64,000 nucleotides of DNA. Source: Pedobacter ghigonis. GTDB lineage: Bacteria > Bacteroidota > Bacteroidia > Sphingobacteriales > Sphingobacteriaceae. The DNA lies in assembly GCF_903166585.1 (NCBI RefSeq), contig NZ_CAESCM010000018.1, forward strand, positions 1-64,000. Reading direction: 5' to 3'. The translations under genes and the position numbers were made by a program. The notes under the pieces are model-generated. The model was not told the DNA's origin. It saw only the letters and a program-made list of their open reading frames with translations, and did no database searches. This document shows positions 27,562 to 35,891 of the stretch, piece by piece. Each line of letters opens with the position of its first letter. Positions within the stretch are counted from its first letter, which is position 1.

Positions 27562-28641
27562 ATGAAAACCAGATTCATTCCAATCATAATTTTGATCAGT
27601 ACCCTGGCCGCCTGTGGCGGAAACCAGAAGCCTGTGGACATCAGCCCCGCAAAAAATGGCAAGGAAGCCAAATATGAAACCGCCAAGGTCGAAGAGCAGG
27701 CCCTTTCCAGTTATACCCGTATTCCGGGAATGCTCAAGCCTTTCAATCAGGTAAACATTTTTCCGAAAGCCAACGGGTTTGTGAAGGCCATATTGGTCGA
27801 CTTGGGTTCTAAGGTTACCAAGGGCCAGCTATTGATGACACTGGAAGCACCAGAACTTGAATCGCAGTTACAGTCAGCAAATTCCCGCTACCTGCAGGCA
27901 CGTGAGACTGCATCAGCGAGCAGTGAGAAATACAGACGGTTAAAAGAGGCTGCAAAGGAGGAAGGTTCGGTATCTCCATTAGAACTTGACAATGCGCTTT
28001 CCAGGATGAGAGGGGATAAGGCCATTGCCGAGGCCGAACGGTCAAATGTTTCTTCTGTACGCACCATGCAGGATTACTTAAAAGTATATGCGCCTTTTGA
28101 TGGGGTGATCGTAGACAGAAATGTTTCCCCAGGAGCACTGGTGTCAACAGGGAAATCTTCAGATCTGCCCATGCTGGTATTGCAGGACCTGACCCACATG
28201 AGGCTTGAAGTATCCATTCCCGAAGATTATGTAGACAAGGTAGACCTGAGCCAGATGGTCAAGTTCCGCTTCAATGCACTGCCGGGAGAACAGCGCCAGG
28301 CAAAGATCAGCCGGTCTGCCAACTCACTTGGCAATATGCGCCAGGAAGTTGTGGAGGTTGATGTGGCCAATAAAGATAACCGGTTAAAGGCCGGCATGTA
28401 TGCCGAGGTTGAAATCCCACTTAAATCCGGTGCCACGTCGCTTCTTGTGCCAAATTCGGCTATTGTCCGGTCTACAGAGCGGAAATATGTGGTGGAGGTG
28501 GAAAACGGTAAAGCCCTGCTCGTTGACATCAAGGAAGGGATGAAAGGGACGGACATGACCGAGATTTTCGGTGCAATCAAAGCAGGGGCAGAGATTGTCT
28601 CGCCTGCGAACGATGAGATTAAAAGCGGTCAAGCGCTTTAA
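27562..28641 (+). CDS. RND efflux periplasmic adaptor (membrane fusion protein)
   Basis: A 359-aa AcrA-like adaptor. The N-terminus ends in a lipobox (STLAACGG), so it is probably a lipoprotein anchored to the inner membrane. The lipoyl/hairpin region (VNIFPKANGFVKAILVDLGS, then LETPELESQL-like) is followed by a beta-barrel domain with LEVSIPEDYVDKV. It bridges the pump and the TolC channel. Its gene is 13 bp after the pump gene and is closed by a strong terminator at 28645. No local regulator gene is present. Confidence 0.88.
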   Translation: MKTRFIPIIILISTLAACGGNQKPVDISPAKNGKEAKYETAKVEEQALSSYTRIPGMLKPFNQVNIFPKANGFVKAILVDLGSKVTKGQLLMTLEAPELESQLQSANSRYLQARETASASSEKYRRLKEAAKEEGSVSPLELDNALSRMRGDKAIAEAERSNVSSVRTMQDYLKVYAPFDGVIVDRNVSPGALVSTGKSSDLPMLVLQDLTHMRLEVSIPEDYVDKVDLSQMVKFRFNALPGEQRQAKISRSANSLGNMRQEVVEVDVANKDNRLKAGMYAEVEIPLKSGATSLLVPNSAIVRSTERKYVVEVENGKALLVDIKEGMKGTDMTEIFGAIKAGAEIVSPANDEIKSGQAL

Positions 28642-28644
28642 TAC

Positions 28645-28684
28645 TTTGGCAGGCGGAGCGCAATCCGCCTGCCAAATCTTTTTA
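28645..28684 (+). terminator. Rho-independent terminator of the efflux operon
   Basis: Perfect 13-bp stem TTTGGCAGGCGGA / TCCGCCTGCCAAA with a 6-nt loop, followed by TCTTTTTATT. It starts 3 bp after the adaptor stop codon. Confidence 0.88.
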
Positions 28685-28839
28685 TTAGTCAGATAAGAAA
28701 AAGGAAAAACAGCCAAGGTGTATGTCAATTCACCCAAATGGATGTCTAGGCCGTTCTTTTTCTAATCTTTCCCTTCCGGCATCTTGGGTATCAATGTTTG
28801 ATAATTGCGTTAAGTTTTGTCATTAGTTGGTTTAAGCGC

Positions 28840-29253
28840 TTAGTGAGGTAACTTGTTTTTCAACACTCCATACAAATACGTTCCAAAGAGCGCGCCAAGG
28901 ATGACCACCACCATGCCGGCATATCCGTTTCCCAGGTTGACAAACATGGGCCCGGGGCATGATCCTGTGAGTGCCCAGCCCAGGCCGAAAATCGTCCCCC
29001 CGATCAGGTATTTGCGGTATGCTTTATCCTTATCGTGAAAAACGATCGGGTTTCCACCAATATCCCTGGCCTTGAATTTCTTAATCAGGTATACCGAGAT
29101 AACGCCTAGGAGGACCGCGGTACCGATGATTCCATACATGTGGAAAGACTGGAAACGGAACATTTCCTGTATCCTGTACCAGGAAACTGCTTCAGATTTA
29201 GTCATAATGATGCCGAAAAGTGTGCCGGCAAGAATAAATTTAATGAATTTCAT
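28840..29253 (-). CDS. YeeE/YedE-type sulfur transporter, small subunit (DUF6691)
   Basis: A 137-aa membrane protein corresponding to one half of a YeeE/YedE transporter, a family that takes up thiosulfate or other reduced sulfur. About four membrane helices are visible, with the conserved cysteine motif GSCPGP near residue 100. It lies 11 bp downstream of the other half (29265-29822), so the two probably assemble into one transporter. The neighbouring persulfide dioxygenase/rhodanese and TauE genes support a role in sulfur traffic. Direction and exact substrate are inferred from the family. Confidence 0.82.
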   Translation of the reverse strand: MKFIKFILAGTLFGIIMTKSEAVSWYRIQEMFRFQSFHMYGIIGTAVLLGVISVYLIKKFKARDIGGNPIVFHDKDKAYRKYLIGGTIFGLGWALTGSCPGPMFVNLGNGYAGMVVVILGALFGTYLYGVLKNKLPH

Positions 29254-29264
29254 TTTTTATGGAT

Positions 29265-29822
29265 TTAGAAGATGATTGGCATAAGCAGGAAGGTCATGAC
29301 AAGGCCTCCTATAAAAAAACCGATTACGGCAACTAATGATGGTATCTGTAAATTGGAAAGCCCTGATATGGCGTGGCCTGAGGTACAGCCACCTGCATAG
29401 CGGGAGCCAAAGCCTACTAGTAGTCCTCCAGAAAGCAGGATGGCCAGCGTTTTGAAATCTTTCATAGCCTCAAGGGAGAACAGGCCGGATGGGTTCAGGC
29501 CACCATCAAAGCTGACGCCGAGTTGTTGGAGGTCTGCTATCGTGGCTGCAGAAAGCTGCAGTGGGGTCGGCTCGCTCAGGTAATTGGTAGCGATGAAGCC
29601 GCCCAGGACAGAGCCAGCAAGGAACATCAGGTTCCAGATCTGGCCTTTCCAGTTGAAATCGAAGAATTTTACTTTCTTTCCCGCTCCAGCCATGCTGCAC
29701 ATGGTGCGTAGGTTGGACGAAAAGCCAAAAGACTTGCCAAAAAAAAGTAAGAGGAGCATGATGAGTACGATCATTGTACCCGAAAAATACCAGGGCCAGG
29801 GTTGTTTAATGAAATCAATCAT
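29265..29822 (-). CDS. YeeE/YedE-type sulfur transporter, large subunit
   Basis: A 185-aa membrane protein with about five hydrophobic helices and the family motif RYAGGCTSGHAISGLS near residues 145-160, whose cysteine handles the sulfur substrate in YeeE. It appears to be the partner half of the DUF6691 protein encoded next. The upstream methyltransferase gene is 143 bp away. Length is normal for the split form. Predicted location: cytoplasmic membrane. Confidence 0.84.
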   Translation of the reverse strand: MIDFIKQPWPWYFSGTMIVLIMLLLLFFGKSFGFSSNLRTMCSMAGAGKKVKFFDFNWKGQIWNLMFLAGSVLGGFIATNYLSEPTPLQLSAATIADLQQLGVSFDGGLNPSGLFSLEAMKDFKTLAILLSGGLLVGFGSRYAGGCTSGHAISGLSNLQIPSLVAVIGFFIGGLVMTFLLMPIIF

Positions 29823-29965
29823 AATGTCTTAAATGAGATGTGAATAAGGGTGTTTTTGTTCTTGTTAAACTCGTTTTTGAAATGGTAGCTGTCGAAGTCA
29901 TACGGACCTTTTGAAAAGAAACAGCTCAGCATCTGAGATAATTTATTCATTTTTTTTATTCTGAT

Positions 29966-30586
29966 CTAATTGATTTTATCTTTTTTAAAACTGCAGAACA
30001 GAAAATCCTGACTGCTCTGCATTGGGGTAAGGTGTTCATGCTGTCTGGATTCTATTTTGGTAAATCCGTTTTTGAATACCTCCTGCAGCCCGTTCTCATC
30101 ATATCTGGATACAGGCAGGCCACTGCACTTTTCAGGACCGGCGGGCGAAAAGGTAGCCATGACCAGGTAGTCACCAGTAAAGCGTTCTGCCATGGTTACG
30201 TAGCGTTCAATTTCTCCTGGCGAATCAAGGAAGTGAAAAGTGGCGCGGTCATGCCAGACTGCATAAGTTCTTTGCGGCTTAAATTCCATAATGTCTGCAA
30301 CTATCCAATGAATTTGACCAGCCAAATCTCCAAGCCTTTGCTTTGCTTTTTGCAATGCCCGGGCAGATATATCAACTACGGTAATATCAATGAAGCCTTC
30401 CTGAAGCAGAAAATCTATAAGCAGACTGTCTCCTCCTCCAATATCGATTATCGGAGCGGATTTGTCCAGATTGAAGCCCTTTATCATTTCCATTGAAACT
30501 ATCGGATAGCTTTGCGTCCAGCTGACCTGGTCAGGACTTTTTTCAAGGTAGACCTTTTCCCAGTGCAATTTTTTCTTATTGTCCAT
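29966..30586 (-). CDS. Class I SAM-dependent methyltransferase
   Basis: A 206-aa methyltransferase. Motif I is IIDIGGGDSLLIDFLL (about 45-60), followed by the acidic residue of VVDIS and a later IVADIMEF. It lies 7 bp after the persulfide dioxygenase gene and is surely co-transcribed with it. A thiol or sulfide substrate would fit the neighbours, but the sequence does not show this; small methyltransferases of this kind recur in Bacteroidetes sulfur clusters. Confidence 0.78.
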   Translation of the reverse strand: MDNKKKLHWEKVYLEKSPDQVSWTQSYPIVSMEMIKGFNLDKSAPIIDIGGGDSLLIDFLLQEGFIDITVVDISARALQKAKQRLGDLAGQIHWIVADIMEFKPQRTYAVWHDRATFHFLDSPGEIERYVTMAERFTGDYLVMATFSPAGPEKCSGLPVSRYDENGLQEVFKNGFTKIESRQHEHLTPMQSSQDFLFCSFKKDKIN

Positions 30587-30593
30587 CTCCGGA

Positions 30594-32021
30594 TTATTTT
30601 AAGGTACTTGGGCATACAAAGGCTGTGATCGGTATATGTCCGTTATCATGGATGGCCTTAAAACCACCTGCAATGTCGATAAGGTTGTTGTATCCCCGTG
30701 AGCGCATAATGGAATTGAAAATTACAGAACGGTAACCGCCGGCACAGTGGACAAAGTAGATCTTGTTTTTATCGATGCTGCCAAAGTTTTCATTGATATA
30801 ATCCAGGGGAAGATTTGCTGCACCCTCAACGTGTTCGCTTAAGTATTCATTTGCTTTTCTGACGTCCAGTATACTCACCTCTGCAGCCTTGCTGATTTCT
30901 ACAAGTTTCTCCGCAGAAACGGACTTTATCTCGTCGGTTTCTTTACCTGCATTTTTCCAAGCGGTAAAGCCACCTTCTAAATAGCCAACGGCACCATCAA
31001 ATCCTACTCTGGATAATCTGGTGAGAACTTCTTCATTTCTGCCCTCATCATTTACCATTAAAATAGCCTGTTTAATATCAGGGATTAATGTTCCTACCCA
31101 TGGCGCAAAATTTCCATCTATGCCTATATTGATCGAATTTGGGATAAAGCCCTTTACAAAAACCTGAGGATCTCTGGTATCTAAAATGACCGCACCGGTT
31201 TCATTTGCTAGCTGCTCAAAAGCATCTGGATTTAGGGCATGCATGCCTCTTTGCATCACCTTATCCAAACTATCATAGCCATGAATGTTCATCATCACGT
31301 TTTTGGGGAAATAAGCAGGAGGCGGCAGCAGGCCATCGGTTACCTCTTTGATGAACTCATCTTTAGACATATCTGCCCGTAAAGCATAATTGTTCTTTTT
31401 TTGATTTCCCAAAAGATCTGTTGTTTCTTTGCTCATGTTCTTTCCGCAAGCACTCCCTGCTCCGTGAGCAGGGTAAATGATAATGTCATCGCTCAAAGGC
31501 ATGATTTTATTTCGCAGAGAATCAAATAGATATCCTGCAAGCATTTCGCTTGTGAGCTCGCTAACAAGTTTTTGTGCCAGATCGGGCCTGCCGACATCGC
31601 CTATAAAAAGTGTATCTCCAGAGAAAAGCGCAGTTTCTTTTCCCTCCTCATCGCTCAGCAAGAAACAGGTGCTTTCCATGGTGTGCCCTGGGGTGTGCAG
31701 TACTTTGATCTTTGCCCCGCCAAGCTGTAAAACTTCTCCATCTTTTGCAGCGTAAAAATCAAAATCAGGCTTTGCATTTGGCCCGTAGACAATCTTTGCA
31801 CCACTTTCTTTGGCAAGGTCCAGGTGCCCGGATACAAAGTCTGCATGGAAATGTGTTTCGAGCACATATTTGATTTTTGCGCCGCTCTTTTCGGCACGCT
31901 GAAGGTATGGTCTTACCTCACGGAGTGGATCTACTATAGCGGCCTCTCCGTTACTTTCGATGTAATAGGCACCCTGTGCCAGACATCCGGTATAAATCTG
32001 TTCTATAATCATGATGATCAA
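30594..32021 (-). CDS. Persulfide dioxygenase-rhodanese fusion (CstB-like)
   Basis: A 475-aa cytosolic enzyme in three parts. The first 240 residues are a metallo-beta-lactamase-fold persulfide dioxygenase: ETHFHADFVSGH supplies His57, His59, Asp61 and His66, and HTPGHT supplies His113. A first rhodanese domain (about 265-365) lacks the cysteine: its active loop reads MVNDEGR. A second (about 375-470) is intact with VHCAGGYRS. This dioxygenase/pseudorhodanese/rhodanese order is that of staphylococcal CstB, which converts persulfides to sulfite and thiosulfate. A GTGAC-N4-GTCAC palindrome lies 41-54 bp upstream of the start. A second Met at residue 4 is an alternative start. Confidence 0.88.
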   Translation of the reverse strand: MIIMIIEQIYTGCLAQGAYYIESNGEAAIVDPLREVRPYLQRAEKSGAKIKYVLETHFHADFVSGHLDLAKESGAKIVYGPNAKPDFDFYAAKDGEVLQLGGAKIKVLHTPGHTMESTCFLLSDEEGKETALFSGDTLFIGDVGRPDLAQKLVSELTSEMLAGYLFDSLRNKIMPLSDDIIIYPAHGAGSACGKNMSKETTDLLGNQKKNNYALRADMSKDEFIKEVTDGLLPPPAYFPKNVMMNIHGYDSLDKVMQRGMHALNPDAFEQLANETGAVILDTRDPQVFVKGFIPNSINIGIDGNFAPWVGTLIPDIKQAILMVNDEGRNEEVLTRLSRVGFDGAVGYLEGGFTAWKNAGKETDEIKSVSAEKLVEISKAAEVSILDVRKANEYLSEHVEGAANLPLDYINENFGSIDKNKIYFVHCAGGYRSVIFNSIMRSRGYNNLIDIAGGFKAIHDNGHIPITAFVCPSTLK

Positions 32022-32061
32022 ATTAATATTTCAAAATTAGCGCTTTACGGTTTTGTTATCG

Positions 32062-32075
32062 GTGACTTTTGTCAC
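32062..32075. promoter_or_regulatory. Crp-type operator before the persulfide dioxygenase
   Basis: The palindrome GTGACTTTTGTCAC, within the longer identical block TCGGTGACTTTTGTCACAC, lies 41-54 bp upstream of the dioxygenase start. The same 19-bp block precedes the TauE gene at about the same distance. TGTGA/TCACA-like half-sites are typical of Crp-family regulators, and one is encoded at 33034-33666. Confidence 0.7.
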
Positions 32076-32102
32076 ACAGCTTAGTTTTTTGTTTTGGATT
32101 TT

Positions 32103-32900
32103 TTATTTGAGCACTACTTCTTTGAGGATGATGTAACAACCCATTATGAGTACAAACCATCCAAAGCCTTTCTTCAGCTTTCCCCCATCTATTTTTTGAT
32201 TGATCATTCCGCCCACAATAATACCGGCAATGGCTACTGTGGTAATTTTGGCCAAAAAAAACCAATCGATGGGGAAATGTCCGAGATCGCCGGTAAATCC
32301 AATAAGTGAGTTGAGTGCTATAATGAAAAGTGATGTTCCAACGGCCTCCTTCATGGATAAGCCTACTAGAATAACTAAGGTAGGAATGAGCAGAAAACCA
32401 CCGCCAGCACCTAAAAATCCAGTTGCCAGGCCGATGATAACACCATAAAACAATAGTTTTGCGAGCTTAAGCTTTGGCCTTTCTCTTTCCGCAGAAGTTT
32501 CATCCTTTGCGCCCTTGATCATTGCAACAGCGGCTGCCACCATAAGGACTGCAAAGAGCACCATCATCAGCATGTTCTCACTTAGCTCAAAATTTCCGAT
32601 TTTCAAGATAGTCTTGGGGATGAGTGGTATAATTAGCTTTCGGGTTAAAAAAACAGTTGAGATTGATGCGCTGCCGAACAGTAACGCTGTTTTGATATTG
32701 ACAAGGCCTCGTTTAAAATTTCCAACTGTACCGGCCAAACTGGTAGAACCGACAATAAACAATGAGTAGGAGGTTGCTAGTAGCGGGTTAACACCGAAAA
32801 GGTAAACCAATACGGGCATCGTTAATATAGATCCACCACCGCCGATCAGACCAAGGGAGATGCCGATCAGGGCAGCGGCAACATAGGCAAGGATTTCCAT
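32103..32900 (-). CDS. TauE/SafE-family sulfite exporter
   Basis: A 265-aa membrane protein with about eight helices and the paired glycine-rich motifs of the family: GLIGGGGSILTMPVLVYLFG near the N-terminus and GFLGAGGGFLLIPTLVILVG in the second half. TauE/SafE proteins export sulfite or related sulfonates. In CstB-containing clusters they remove sulfite made from persulfide oxidation. It lies upstream of the dioxygenase gene, each with its own copy of the Crp-type operator, so both are probably induced together. Confidence 0.85.
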   Translation of the reverse strand: MEILAYVAAALIGISLGLIGGGGSILTMPVLVYLFGVNPLLATSYSLFIVGSTSLAGTVGNFKRGLVNIKTALLFGSASISTVFLTRKLIIPLIPKTILKIGNFELSENMLMMVLFAVLMVAAAVAMIKGAKDETSAERERPKLKLAKLLFYGVIIGLATGFLGAGGGFLLIPTLVILVGLSMKEAVGTSLFIIALNSLIGFTGDLGHFPIDWFFLAKITTVAIAGIIVGGMINQKIDGGKLKKGFGWFVLIMGCYIILKEVVLK

Positions 32901-32948
32901 TTTTTGTTATTTTTTTAACAAAATTCGGATTCTCATGTGCTGATGTCG

Positions 32949-32997
32949 GTGACTTTTGTCACACTGCATGATTTTTTAAAAGAATACGCAGTGTGAC
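32949..32997. promoter_or_regulatory. Crp-type operator and overlapping inverted repeat before tauE
   Basis: GTGACTTTTGTCAC at 32949-32962 repeats the operator at 32062-32075, 49-62 bp upstream of the TauE-family gene. Its right half begins a second, perfect inverted repeat: GTCACACTGC (32958-32967) and GCAGTGTGAC (32988-32997) with a 20-bp AT-rich spacer. The overlap suggests two regulator-binding modes or a terminator for the crp gene just upstream, though there is no clear U-tract. Confidence 0.6.
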
Positions 32998-33033
32998 TGC
33001 AGGTATGCAGGTTGAGCAGTGAATAAAGGTTTT

Positions 33034-33666
33034 TTAAGATAGATATGCAATGTAATTCCGGTGCATTTTGATTGCCCCAGCCTGCTCCATTTTTTTGAGC
33101 AGCCTGGAAATAACCTCCCTTGAGGTATTCAAATCCGAGGCAATCTCGCTATGGGTGAGCTGTAGCTCTTTTGTATTTAGATCGGCGGATTGTTTTTTTA
33201 GGTAAAAGGCCAGCCGTTCATCCATCGCCTTGAAGGCAATATTATCGATTACAAATAGCAGTTCCTCAAAGCGCATGCGATAGGTTTCGATTACGAAGTA
33301 ATACCAGGTTCGGTAGTCGCGCATTAGTGTATCCATCAAGGTAATTGGAATCATGAGAACCCTGGTCTGTTCGATCGCTTTGGCCATTACCTGGCTCGTT
33401 TCCTGTTTAGTTGCGCAGATCATCGAAAGCGCACAGGCATTTCCCGGCTGAAGGTAGTACATAAAGAATTCCTGTCCATCTTCTCCCTCCCTGTAGAGTT
33501 TCACCATGCCCTCTACAATAAGCACCGTGGAGCGCATGTTCTGCCCGGTCTGCATCAGCATGTCTCCCGCCTGAAAATCCCTGAGCATGGCATTCTCGAT
33601 AAGGATTGCCCTTAACGCAGGCTCAAACTGGGGAAAAAGCCTTTCGATGTATTCCGCGATGATCAT
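33034..33666 (-). CDS. Crp/Fnr-family transcription regulator
   Basis: A 210-aa regulator: an N-terminal cyclic-nucleotide-binding-like beta-barrel (about 20-115; FQAGDMLMQTGQNMRSTVL) and a C-terminal winged helix (about 150-210; LTHSEIASDLNTSREVISRL, the usual recognition helix). The N-domain holds a Cys in ALSMICATKQETSQ, which might sense reactive sulfur, a speculation. Its gene directly precedes the TauE/CstB genes, whose promoters carry identical GTGAC-N4-GTCAC palindromes, making it the likely sulfur-responsive regulator. Confidence 0.88.
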   Translation of the reverse strand: MIIAEYIERLFPQFEPALRAILIENAMLRDFQAGDMLMQTGQNMRSTVLIVEGMVKLYREGEDGQEFFMYYLQPGNACALSMICATKQETSQVMAKAIEQTRVLMIPITLMDTLMRDYRTWYYFVIETYRMRFEELLFVIDNIAFKAMDERLAFYLKKQSADLNTKELQLTHSEIASDLNTSREVISRLLKKMEQAGAIKMHRNYIAYLS

Positions 33667-33995
33667 ATCTTTTATTTTAACTGTTGGGTTTTAAATATAG
33701 TTATACTAATGTCTCGCACCAAAATTTTTAAGCACTGACCGAGGTGCATTTCTTTTCTTCTCCAGAAATGGACGCTTCGCAAAACAGGTTTATTAAAGAT
33801 GTGGAAAGATCTTTGTATATAATTTAAAGTCGTTGAGAATCAAATATGCTTACAGATTGATCGAGCACATTATTTCAACAGTTTGTTTCAGGTGGATCAC
33901 AAAGAATAATGTTTGTTTAAGGTCATATGACAATTTTTAGATACTGTTAACATTTTGCAGTATCGACTAAAACTGACTCGTGCTGGATTTACTTA

Positions 33996-34154
33996 TTAGT
34001 CATCCAAAATATTAATCATCCACTTTTTAAGTAATACTTTTCTAGATTTTCTTTTAGCTCTGATTTTTTTCTTTTTGTCAACGACTTTCGGAATTAATGC
34101 TTCTTTTTCTTTTCTCAATTTTAGCAATCTACCAAGCTCATCGTACTCTGTCAT
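33996..34154 (-). CDS. Small lysine-rich ORF, possibly a gene remnant
   Basis: A 52-aa ORF beginning MTEYDELGRLLKLRKEKE and ending KKWMINILDD. The same frame stays open upstream for about 26 further codons (TVRISNKFIADLKRIAELDT) without a start codon, so it may be the tail of a longer, broken gene rather than a complete small protein. It lies in the 730-bp gap between the Crp and DUF1343 genes; I see no other gene there. Function unknown. Confidence 0.35.
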   Translation of the reverse strand: MTEYDELGRLLKLRKEKEALIPKVVDKKKKIRAKRKSRKVLLKKWMINILDD

Positions 34155-34235
34155 TTTAGTGTCTAGTTCTGCGATTCGCTTTAAATCGGCAATGAATTTA
34201 TTGCTTATCCGAACTGTTGCCGACCCCGAGTTTTA

Positions 34236-34265
34236 AAAGCAGTTCTGAAAAGAGCTGCTTTTTTT
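34236..34265. terminator. Bidirectional terminator downstream of the DUF1343 gene
   Basis: Stem AAAGCAGTTCT / AGAGCTGCTTT (one G-U pair) with a GAAA tetraloop, followed by a T-run. The minus-strand reading also ends in a short U-rich tail. It lies about 130 bp past the DUF1343 stop codon. Confidence 0.65.
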
Positions 34266-34394
34266 GTTTTCAGGGTATTTTCTGCTATCTGCAGCAATCT
34301 TTGTGGAGGAGAGTTTAAGGATCAAGCGGAAAAGTTGGGGGGTATTGAATAATTTCTTTCTTTTGTATCTTATAACAATTACCCATTCCCTGGA

Positions 34395-35618
34395 TCAAGG
34401 ATATAAAAGGTATTTCGATCGGATAGTCTTAAATTGCTGTAAGCCCGGCTCCCAGCTTTTTCTGATATCAGCTTCCGATATACCTGCAATGATTTGTTTT
34501 CTTAATTGATCGGTGCCAATACGTAGATCAAAAGCAGAGACTCCGTTACTTCTTTCGCGATTAAAAAAATTGGCTTTGTCAGGATAGGCATTGTATAGTT
34601 CAATTAGTAAGGATAAATCAATTTGGCGGCTATTGCGGAGCTTGTTAATATTATAATTGCGAAGATCTAAACCATAACAAAGGGTATCTTTATGATTTGG
34701 CCGCTCACTCATCCCCGGAATACTTACCGGTTTGTACGAAAATGAATATATGCCTTTCAGTGCGGGCGCTCCCAATATAGTGAAGGGCATTCGGGTTCCG
34801 CGACCTTCGTTTATAGCGGTTCCCTCAAACATACATAAGCTCGGAAAAAGCATCACAGCCTGTTGTGTATTTAAATTTGGTGATGGATTTACAGGTAATA
34901 CATAAGGCATGTCATGATTATAATTGACAACCTTTATTACCTTAATTTTGCAGGGCTTCTTAAGGTAGCCTTCGCCATTAAGGTAGCCGGCAAATTCGCC
35001 AATGGTCATGCCGTGGGTCATGGGGGTATAATGTATGCCGATGGCGGATTTAAATCTATCTTCTGTCATTACCGGACCATCAACAACATATCCGTTAGGA
35101 TTTGGTCTGTCAAGAATCAGCAATTCTTTATTGTTCTCCGCACAGGCCTGCATCACGTGTTCAAGGGTGTTGATATTGGTGTAGTAGCGGCATCCAACAT
35201 CCTGGATATCAAACACCATCAGGTCGATACCCTGCAGTTGTTCTTTGGTTGGTTTTTCATTTCTGCCATATAAAGAAACAATTGGAATACCGGTTTTAGG
35301 ATCTTTTTCATCGCCTACCACAGCTCCATTACTGGCATTACCCCTAAAACCATGCTCCGGACCAAACACTTTTACAATTTTGATTCCCAGGCTTAATAAA
35401 CTGTCTACACTACTGCTTTTGCCGATTATTGAACTCTGATTGGCAACCAAACCAATTCGTTTCCCTTTTAGATAGGACAGATATTGCTGCGTTTGATCCG
35501 CACCGGTAATAATACCTGGTTTAGCGAATGTGTGTTGGTTTGGTGCCGCCAGTAGGGTATACCTGAGGCTATTGATCGCCAGAAGTGATAGAAACAATAA
35601 AGCAATAAATCTGATCAT
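34395..35618 (-). CDS. DUF1343 / NamZ-like exo-beta-N-acetylmuramidase
   Basis: A 407-aa exported protein of the DUF1343 family, whose studied member NamZ removes terminal MurNAc from peptidoglycan fragments. A signal sequence covers about residues 1-25. Family motifs seen are GLVANQSS, VKVFGPEHGFRGNASNGAVV, DIQDVGCRYYTNI, LILDRPNPNGYVVDGP and NEGRGTRMPF. Length is typical. It stands alone, with a terminator behind it and about 270 bp of non-coding DNA before it. A role in cell-wall recycling is inferred from the family. Confidence 0.85.
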   Translation of the reverse strand: MIRFIALLFLSLLAINSLRYTLLAAPNQHTFAKPGIITGADQTQQYLSYLKGKRIGLVANQSSIIGKSSSVDSLLSLGIKIVKVFGPEHGFRGNASNGAVVGDEKDPKTGIPIVSLYGRNEKPTKEQLQGIDLMVFDIQDVGCRYYTNINTLEHVMQACAENNKELLILDRPNPNGYVVDGPVMTEDRFKSAIGIHYTPMTHGMTIGEFAGYLNGEGYLKKPCKIKVIKVVNYNHDMPYVLPVNPSPNLNTQQAVMLFPSLCMFEGTAINEGRGTRMPFTILGAPALKGIYSFSYKPVSIPGMSERPNHKDTLCYGLDLRNYNINKLRNSRQIDLSLLIELYNAYPDKANFFNRERSNGVSAFDLRIGTDQLRKQIIAGISEADIRKSWEPGLQQFKTIRSKYLLYP

Positions 35619-35891
35619 GCTAAAAAGGGTTAATTTTCTGCAGTATTATTGGGCTATGGTATAGTACCTGATCCCGGTTTGCCTGCTACATTCATCTGTA
35701 GTTCATTCTTTTCTCAAAATGCAATTGAATTTTGAAAACCTACAGGCCTCATATTAAAGTTAAATAAATATTATTGATAAGGTAAAATATCAATCGATAG
35801 GCATAAAAGAAAAGCATGAGTTCTTTTATCAACTAATCGCGACACTAAATAATCAAGAGGCACCTGCTAAAGTTCAGCAAACGGCAAAGGC

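Noticed and set aside
34264..34509. 81-aa plus-strand ORF overlapping the DUF1343 gene
   Set aside because: Overlaps a clear gene and starts in the terminator T-run; no independent support.
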